From: Phallus indusiatus | Lineage: Eukaryota > Basidiomycota > Agaricomycetes > Phallales > Phallaceae | Direction of reading: 5' to 3' | NCBI GenBank assembly: GCA_027605045.1 | Contig: JAQFWX010000029.1 | Span: forward strand, 1 to 64,000 | Length of the DNA: 64,000 nucleotides | Part shown: positions 57,879-64,000 of the stretch, in pieces | Position numbering within the stretch: the first letter of the stretch is position 1 | Layout of the letters: the number at the start of each line of letters is the position of its first letter | Program-made: the position numbers and the translations under genes | The notes under the pieces: generated by a model | Told to the model about the DNA's origin: nothing | Seen by the model: the letters and a program-made list of their open reading frames with translations, nothing else | The model's database searches: none

Positions 57879-57883
57879 GGATA

Positions 57884-58743
57884 GAGGCAGCGCGGGAAGT
57901 GCCAGGTGTTGAGTCAGGCAAGGGCTGTGTCTCAAGCCGGTTTTGTTCTTCCTATTTGATCTCTTTTTGTTCTTTTGTTTTGGCTTCATCATTTTCTCCT
58001 ATCTATGTTTATGACTCCTTTTTGTTGTAATTGTATTCCCATCATTCTCTCGCGATTCCCCTATCTTCCATATTTCTTTTTGTTCTTTTGTTTCTTCCTG
58101 TTTGTTATCCCGGTGAACGATGAGTGATCGTCTCACCAATGCTATGTACTCTGAAAGGTATAAATACTGCATGTAAATACTTGTATCAGCAGCAATTCTA
58201 CCGGATGAGTTGTCTCACAGTTTAAGTCTCAGTCAAGTTCAGTTTAAGTCAAGTTCAGCTCAAGTCAAGTTTCGCCTCTAGTCTATTTCTACGCTCATAT
58301 CTATATCTTTGGATTAACTCTGAGTGAGGTCTCGGAGTATAAACTAGCGATTTTATTTCAGTTTATCACTTTCACTAACTCGCACAGGAATTCAGTCATC
58401 ATTGATTGCAGGTCCTCTCTTTAGTCGCATTCCAAGTTCATTGCCGACTTTCTGTTCACCCTCTCACTTGCACAGTTGCATACGATCTTTTATCATTGCA
58501 GTTGTTGTTGGTGTTTTGTTTGTGTTGGTTTGATATCGACGCATACATCCCCCCCCATTCCCCACACACACCCACTCCCTCTCTCACGTTGAATTCAGCA
58601 CCAGGACACGCTCCACGGTAGACTTACCGACCTCGAAACAAATATCTCATTGTAGTCCGATCATTTATAGCCGACACATTTAGCTATTCACATCGGATCG
58701 TTACAACGGTCGTGCCCTAACATGGCTCACCATGACGCGGCGA
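57884..58743. other. LTR-like sequence of uncertain borders
   Basis: The stretch ends in cggtcgtgccctaaca (58722), the same terminus as family-B LTRs in reverse, and contains ggtataaata (about 58157-58166), then repeated tcaagttcag/aagtcaagtt strings (58230-58270). It lacks a matching start and I found no target duplication. It may be a further LTR family or a remnant with a promoter region; no gene was seen. Confidence 0.45.
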
Positions 58744-59086
58744 TGTCAGGGTATGCTACTGCTGTCTCTCATTTTTCTATTTATTATCATCGGCATCATT
58801 TCATTTCTATTCCATTTATCATTTCCGTATTTTACTGCTACTCTCCGTTTCCTTATTCTGTCTCTATTTCACTTTCTCTACTCACGCGTGTCGCGCGCTC
58901 GTACACGGCGTGATGCCCGTGACATCACGTTGCTTAGGTTCGGCTTGGGCGCCTGGCACTTAGCTGTGTCAGGGCCGCACGCTGCGTCGTCGTTTTATGT
59001 ATATAGTAGCTGTACCTAGAGTGAGGGTCCCTAAGCTTGTTCTCTTAGGATCACCTCCCTCTAGTCTGAGCTGAGTAGCCCTAACA
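58744..59086 (-). mobile_element. LTR family A, inverted solo copy
   Basis: Read on the minus strand it begins tgttagggctactcagctca and ends with the taccctgaca-like terminus (plus strand tgtcagggtatgctactg at 58744). No target duplication is found (ggcga and aacac flank it), and the internal doubled motif is single. Its right border touches a family-B fragment. Confidence 0.75.
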
Positions 59087-59089
59087 AAC

Positions 59090-59209
59090 ACGGACCGGCA
59101 TACCAGGTACCATATGATGGATATGATAATGCGTAGGTCAGCATATATGTCTATACTATACGCATAGTATACTAGATTAGTCCTAATGGTCCTAGCACGT
59201 ACCCTGACA
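59090..59209 (+). mobile_element. LTR family B, 3' fragment
   Basis: 120 bp matching the last third of family B, from cggaccggcataccaggta to gtaccctgaca. The upstream part is missing and replaced by the inverted family-A LTR, which suggests a rearrangement between LTRs. Confidence 0.75.
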
Positions 59210-59429
59210 GTTTAGGCCAATGTTGAAGCACAGGAAAGGTCACTGATGTTTGTGTGTGGATGATCTGCCTCCGAACTATACAGTTCGGAAGCTATTTTCA
59301 TTCTACGAAATCTAGCTACATTTGCTCTAGTGAAACCAGTTCCAAACTGGTTTGAGTTCAGTTCTCAAACCGTTGGTTTAAACCAGTTTCCGCGGTTTCG
59401 AACCGAACTGGACCCAACACTACTATGAT
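59210..59429. other. Short repetitive intergenic stretch
   Basis: Contains several imperfect, partly palindromic accagtt/aactggt motifs at about 59335-59412 (for example ccagttccaaactgg). No gene is present. Confidence 0.5.
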
Positions 59430-62400
59430 ACAGCTACTAGACTAAAGATTTAGGAACTATTAAATCGCTGCGCTGTAAATGTCAGAGTATTAGTCTCCGA
59501 TGTTTCAACCACATGCACATTCTGCTGTTGTCTCTCCGGCATAAGGTCAATACTTTCGTCTCCTACGCGAGTCTCGACTCCTTGAGGCCCTAACGAACGT
59601 AGATTCAAAATCAAGCGAGTGCACTAATATAATAAAGATTAAGACCGTCTGAATTACTGTAAAATTGGATTGACGCCTACACATATGCTTGATACAGTGA
59701 CCTGCCAACTGTGATCATACGATTGCAGAATCAAGTGAAGGCGAGTTAAAGCTATGGCACTTACAATATAAAATCAATTCCCAAATGGCTTGTATGTCTG
59801 TTATATATAACACAGAGGAGTAAACTGACTAAATGATACACTTATGGGACCCATTTCCCCCAAAAAAAAACGATGTTCGACCCACCTAGCTGAACCACGT
59901 AAACCCATACGCCATCTCGGACGAACACAGTATAAATCTGAGACACTTGTCTCTGTCCTTTGGGTATTCCCGCGTTGCGGAAATTAAAATAGACAGAGGA
60001 GAATTTGGAAAACATGAAAATGAACAAAACGCTTTGGAAGATCAACTCGGTTATCCTAGGAATTTATTATCGGTCACGGTGGATGTTTTTTGATATAGCA
60101 GAATGCTTACCAAAGGATTGAAAGAGCTTTAGGATATGAAAATGTGATACACCCCCCAAGTACTGAGTTAAGAGCAGGGATAGGATCTGGTATTATCGTG
60201 TAAGACGATGTACCTATTATCAGAAATACGAGGATGGAAACATTTGTCGCTACAAAAAGAGCCCATAGGAGTAGTTGGAGCATGGAATTCCAATTATAGA
60301 CGGCAAGAACTGACAAGAAAAAATATGAAAAATGAAACTTCATCGATAATCCAACCCTCACCTCGGTAGATCAGTATTATTTGCGAGGCGCAAATCAAGA
60401 TCGCGGAACTAAATGACCGAAACCAGATATAAGCCTTGCATGTAGAATGTGCTGCTGGGGTATTTGATAAAAGGATTGCGACGCTGATACTAGGAGAACT
60501 AATCATGAAGCCACATCAGAAGAAAAGAGCGGTTCATACGTACAATTGGGTACCGAGAGCCAGGTATCGCATGACGAGGAAAACAACTGTAATGACAGAT
60601 AGTTTCGATCTGATTGTATTCGTATTGTCAATGAAAAATATGGAACATAGCGACGAGAATGTGATTCACCTCCAAACTAATCTGATCTGTCGGAGTAGGC
60701 TCATTGTTAGCCTATAGCAGTTAGATGCGAAATTTGAGAATCTTGCCTCTTCAGACAAAGTCACAAGAAAATCCCATGTTATCAAGGTACAAGTAGATAC
60801 TACGAGAAAGTAAGTTGGTTCATTTAAAACGAAGTAAGTTAGGGGGAACCTAAGTTAACAAGAGAAGGGTGTTCTCCTTTCGCTAATCCTTGAAATTGCT
60901 CGGGGGTGAGGTTTACTGTCATGATTGGAACGCGAAGAAACAAATCCTGTACTCAAAGAGAGCGGGAGATATAATACGAGGAGAGTAAGAGAAAACTAAA
61001 TTTTTGCTACGGATCTCACCTGCTTTATAGACTGTTCGTAGATCGTAGCCAGGCAATTATTTATGTGTCGACACTTATACCCTTAAAGGCACATTGTCTG
61101 TGCACTTGTTCAGCGCTGGCTGATTCAGGAGTCAGAAGTTGGCGCTTCGGGTTGCCTAGGCTGTATACCCTTGGGACTCGAGCCGAAGTGTGTGGTAGGA
61201 TCTGACCTCGAGAACTCAATGTTAGATCATCCATAAGAGCTGAGATTCTGTACGGAAGGAAATCAGTCAACTTCACAAATTGAAATTCGAGAAAGATATA
61301 CATATTCCTGACCCGGATCAAAGATTACACAAGTTAGTATCAACTGTTTATGTCACCATTTAATTTTCGTAGCCTTTGCCTTTATCCAGATTATGCGCAC
61401 GTGTCCCCAAGTGTGTTCACGATAGAATTCCGTTTGCGGACTTGTGGTCCTGTACAACAAACTCTCTGCAGTTCGCAGCTCGCTCGACGCTTGCCCCACA
61501 GCTCAATTCGCAGTCAGTCCACTTCGGAAGATGAGACGGTGATGGTTAATAAGATTCACCGCAGAATCTGGACTTGTTGGAAAGAGAAAAGATTCAAAGT
61601 CCATTACGTGGGTGATACATACTGACTCTTGTTGAGCCTACAGGTCGCGTAATACGACGCGTATCATATATCGCATCACACTTGTCACATCTACTAGTAT
61701 GTATCTCGTTGGCCAGTTATTCGTTGTTCTTGTTCGGTACTACGACGCGACGGTTACTCTGGTTACATCAGAAGCAACACGAACACTTCTTATTTCCAGC
61801 AATCATCAACAAGGTACACAGAACACACTGTTCCTCCGTGAAAAAAAAAGACATCCGTGTCTCCTAAGCTATGTAGCACCGCTTCAGTCTGCGAGCAAAA
61901 CAATGTACGAAAAGCACGTTCAGCAGCTGAAGAAAGTACCAAAGGACCCTCGTATACGACTTTTCCTTCAAACAAGCAACTGCAGTCAATAAAGATGTGT
62001 CACCGCACGACCATCGACGACGCCTTAGTTGACTATATTATCCAGAAATCACATTATGATATTGATGAAAAGACGAAGAGAAGATTGGTTGATGAGTTGC
62101 GTTGAGCCGGTTCGCGTTCGTAAAGAGTACTGGGCTGATTGGATTATGAATGATGTTCGTACGCCGTTTTCACCATGCGAATGGGTTGTCTGACAAAGAC
62201 TATCTTCATAAGTGTTAGACAGTCGTCGACGCATGTTATATGTTAGACTGCGACTACAGCTCCTGCAGTTCGTAAACATATTAACAAATTGGTGTCCTTC
62301 TACAGCCCGCCTATCGGATCTTTGAAAATTTGAACGGCCAGCGGGATGTGGAAAATAATGACCCAGTCGAGCATTCGGCTCATCTTCTCAAGATATTTGT

Positions 62401-62957
62401 TACGATATCGATATGCAAATTCATGGTGTCGTATGCGAATATCACCACTAATAATAATCACATCTTGCGGGTACGGAATCGTGGCTTGGTCAAGCCAGCA
62501 AGAATCACGTTTGACTGTGTCGAACCTGCGTCAGTGAAGGTTTCTTGAATTGTGTAATTCCTATGTTATTACTTTCGGTGAAGTTGTTGGTGTTTGTGTC
62601 AGTGACGATCCTGATAAGAAGCACACAGACGCCATTGTTTCATTGGAGCCCAATGATAGGCTTTGTTTCAGGCGCTATATATAATACAAGCATTTGACAC
62701 GCAACTCCTTACGTTCCCAGTTTTCCCACTACTGAAAAGAGGATCCGCGATTATGGAATTTAAAAGCCTCATCCTGTATGGATTAGCTTTTTTGGCTTGT
62801 CAATATCTGTTTAAGCGTCTGGTTGGGCGATCTTCGGTTGTCGATACTATCCGGGGTCCTCCACCTTCAACATGGCTTACGGGTAACTTGCCTGACTTGC
62901 TGCGATCGCGGGAAGTTGGCAATGCAGCTTTCGCGTGGACGAAACAGTATGGCAATG
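59430..62957. repeat. Duplication unit U5
   Basis: Third copy of the unit at 23838-27115 and 28905-32290: DUF6533-like gene, intermediate block, unknown remnant and P450 start. It is the least rearranged of the three on the P450 side, keeping the TATA-like gctatatataatac at 62676-62689 and 68 codons of the P450. Confidence 0.8.
59450..60922 (-). CDS. DUF6533-like multi-pass membrane protein, copy 5
   Basis: The start at 60922-60920 gives MTVNLTPEQFQGLAKGEHPS. Exon 2 has the VSxxTLITWDFLVTLSEE signature with small changes. Further exons include a WFRSFSSAILICASQIILIYR helix, VYNWNSMLQLLLWALFVATN, VSILVFLIIGTSSYTIIPDP, LGGCITFSYPKALSILW, LFIFMFSKFSSVYFNFR and QIYTVFVRDGVWVYVVQLG. The tail exon reads LGPQGVETRVGDESIDLMPE and continues ETNTLTFTAQRFNSS to a stop at 59450, a longer tail than copy 3. 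No internal stop was found. It is closest to copies 3 and 4, although 30 kb away from them. Function is unknown. Confidence 0.66.
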
Positions 62958-62974
62958 TGATTCTTCGTAGCTGA
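62754..62974 (+). pseudogene. Cytochrome P450 N-terminal fragment, longest copy
   Basis: The frame from the ATG at 62754 encodes the membrane anchor MEFKSLILYGLAFLACQYLF, then the proline-rich hinge GPPPSTWLTGNLPDLL and AAFAWTKQYGNVI, as expected for the first exons of a fungal P450. It stops at 62972-62974 in sequence that does not match the P450 at 27.1 kb; similarity ends about 62957. The rest of the enzyme is absent, and a Helitron end lies about 120 bases downstream. Confidence 0.8.
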
Positions 62975-63139
62975 ATTCCCTTGCATGTAGCAAGGGCTCT
63001 TGAAAGCACGTAGAAATTGCTTCCGTGTTGCACTTATTTGTACATATTTGGTTGTCTACTACATCGACGAGTCGTAACATTCCTTACTCTTAGACTAGGC
63101 TCTTACATGACCCGCTTTTCAAAAGGGCGGTTCTAACTT

Positions 63140-63812
63140 TAATCTTTATGCATGTACAGTGCGAATCCGCTTTATCAAGCCGATCCTCGGACTCCAAAAG
63201 CTCTGTGTCCATATCCTGCGTAATCAGCTCTTTTTTCAAAGTCTCTCAACAACCTCACGCTCTCCCGACTTTTCAATCTGGAAAGGGCCACGTACGCGTT
63301 AAACGGTGTAAGGTAACCGCTCGGGGGTTACCTAAATCGACGATGACGGGAGACAATGTTTGACCTTGGGCTTTGTAATCCGTGAATGCGTACGTCGCCG
63401 TTATTACGAATTGCAATTGCGGACGATGAATCCTAATTTTTCCACCGTTCTTCAGCTTGAAATCTCGTGCGACTTTGTCCGGTTCTACGAGCACAACACC
63501 TTCGGGTAAATTCTTGAGCTGTATGGTTGTGTGCAAGTCCAGGTGGAAAAGTATCAACTTGGGCAAGTATCGCAAGTGATGCTCGCGGGCCCCCCTCGAT
63601 ATCACTGTGTCCAAGTAGATCTTTTCCACGGTTCCAAGAGTCCCGTTAGCAAGGTGCGATTTAACCGATATTTTAGTCGTTATATACACTCTCATGCCTT
63701 CGAATAGGCCGAGCTTGTTCCGTAATTCCCATTTATCATGTTGATCACTTGCCCTCTTTTCATCATCTGTCAGTGCTCGTTTTGTTTCTCCGCGTATTCC
63801 GAGAATGAACAT
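63140..63812 (-). pseudogene. Helitron PIF1-like helicase, C-terminal part with frameshifts
   Basis: The frame beginning at 63812 encodes LRNKLGLFEGMRVYITTKI, GTLGTVEKIYLDT, LPEGVVLVEP, and the late helicase motifs QLQFVITATYAFTDYKAQGQ and VIVDLGNP. Then the frame is lost in a run of five C (about 63322-63327); one base later it resumes as YLTPFNAYVALSRLK and SRESVRLLRDF, the conserved PIF1 end. A second shift occurs in an A run near 63235, after which DTELLESEDRLDKA follows. Both shifts are in homopolymers, so sequencing error is an alternative to decay. The N-terminal Rep/helicase parts lie outside the window or are missing. Confidence 0.75.
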
Positions 63813-63819
63813 ATCAGAA

Positions 63820-63980
63820 GTGTTTTCCCTATGTTACGAAAGTTCTATCTTGAGGCCGTCTTATGGGAAGACTCGGACGATCGGAAACGAAGTGATACAC
63901 TTGGAAAAAAAAAACCTACTCCGATAAAGAAAAAAGTACTGGACGGTCCGATGATGCCGGAGAAAGAAAACCAGAATTGA
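63820..63980 (+). other. Edge sequence with a short lysine-rich open frame
   Basis: A plus-strand frame near the window end encodes KFYLEAVLWEDSDDRKRSD followed by a lysine/proline-rich stretch and ends at about 63980. It could be the end of another gene or chance coding inside the Helitron. I recognise no family. Confidence 0.2.
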
Positions 63981-64000
63981 TGAAGAAGCCAAGGGTTGAA

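Larger units (their letters stand above)
63095..64000 (-). mobile_element. Helitron, 3' end (element continues beyond the window)
   Basis: On the minus strand the sequence ends with a hairpin (ccgccctttt-g-aaaagcgg, 63112-63130) followed 13 bases later by CTAG (63098-63095) and a host T. This is the standard 3' terminus of Helitrons: a short palindrome, then CTRR, inserted between A and T. A PIF1-like helicase fragment of Helitron type lies just inside it. The 5' TC terminus is not in the window. Confidence 0.65.

Noticed and set aside
61790..61975. Minus-strand frame with a phrase resembling ABC transporter text (MFEGKVVYEGP)
   Set aside because: It is short, has no Walker or signature motif, and is not kept open in the same way in the two other copies of the block.

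Overview
The window looks like nuclear DNA from a filamentous basidiomycete, most likely an Agaricomycete. Genes are densely spliced with introns of about 45-70 bases, and the families fit: DUF6533-type membrane proteins, a fungal OPT transporter, P450s, an F-box protein and chromodomain Ty3/gypsy elements. No bacterial-type operons, CRISPR arrays or rRNA genes were seen. All gene models were assembled by eye from reading frames, splice sites and remembered family motifs; no search was run.

1-16 kb is ordinary gene-rich sequence: the 3' part of an FLVCR-like MFS transporter, EME1/MMS4 (structure-selective endonuclease subunit), ATG18 (autophagy PROPPIN), an F-box protein, an MTH1-like Nudix hydrolase, an oligopeptide transporter (minus strand) and ribosomal protein eL14 (minus strand).

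17-32 kb is a duplicated accessory region. Four minus-strand copies of a DUF6533-like multi-pass membrane protein occur here and a fifth lies at 59.5-60.9 kb. Three copies carry the same upstream block that runs into a P450 N-terminus; every P450 attached to a unit is broken. Copy 4 is a mosaic of copies 2 and 3. One P450 fragment is fused to a fragment of the alpha/beta hydrolase gene that is intact at 44-45.5 kb.

33-45.5 kb holds a broken Baeyer-Villiger-type flavin monooxygenase, an MCT-like MFS transporter, an apparently complete P450, a divergent DUF6533 protein on the plus strand and the intact ABHD4/5/CLD1-like hydrolase. This may be a small metabolic neighbourhood, but no core biosynthetic enzyme is present.

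45.8-59.2 kb is a transposon graveyard that can be read layer by layer from target-site duplications. At least five LTR families are present as solo LTRs. A complete chromodomain gypsy element (50360-57878, TSD ggata) contains a solo LTR of another family (TSD gttct), which contains an 836-bp CACTA-like inverted-repeat element (TSD cta). Removing three solo LTR insertions between 46.5 and 48.8 kb rejoins one 146-codon reading frame, so an unrecognised older gene appears to have been hit repeatedly.

The right edge carries the 3' end of a Helitron (PIF1-like helicase with frameshifts, terminal hairpin and CTAG terminus) that extends beyond the window. I did not find a convincing new molecular system. 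The strongest unusual signals are the nested insertion history with the punctured ORF, the mosaic DUF6533/P450 duplications and the Helitron terminus.
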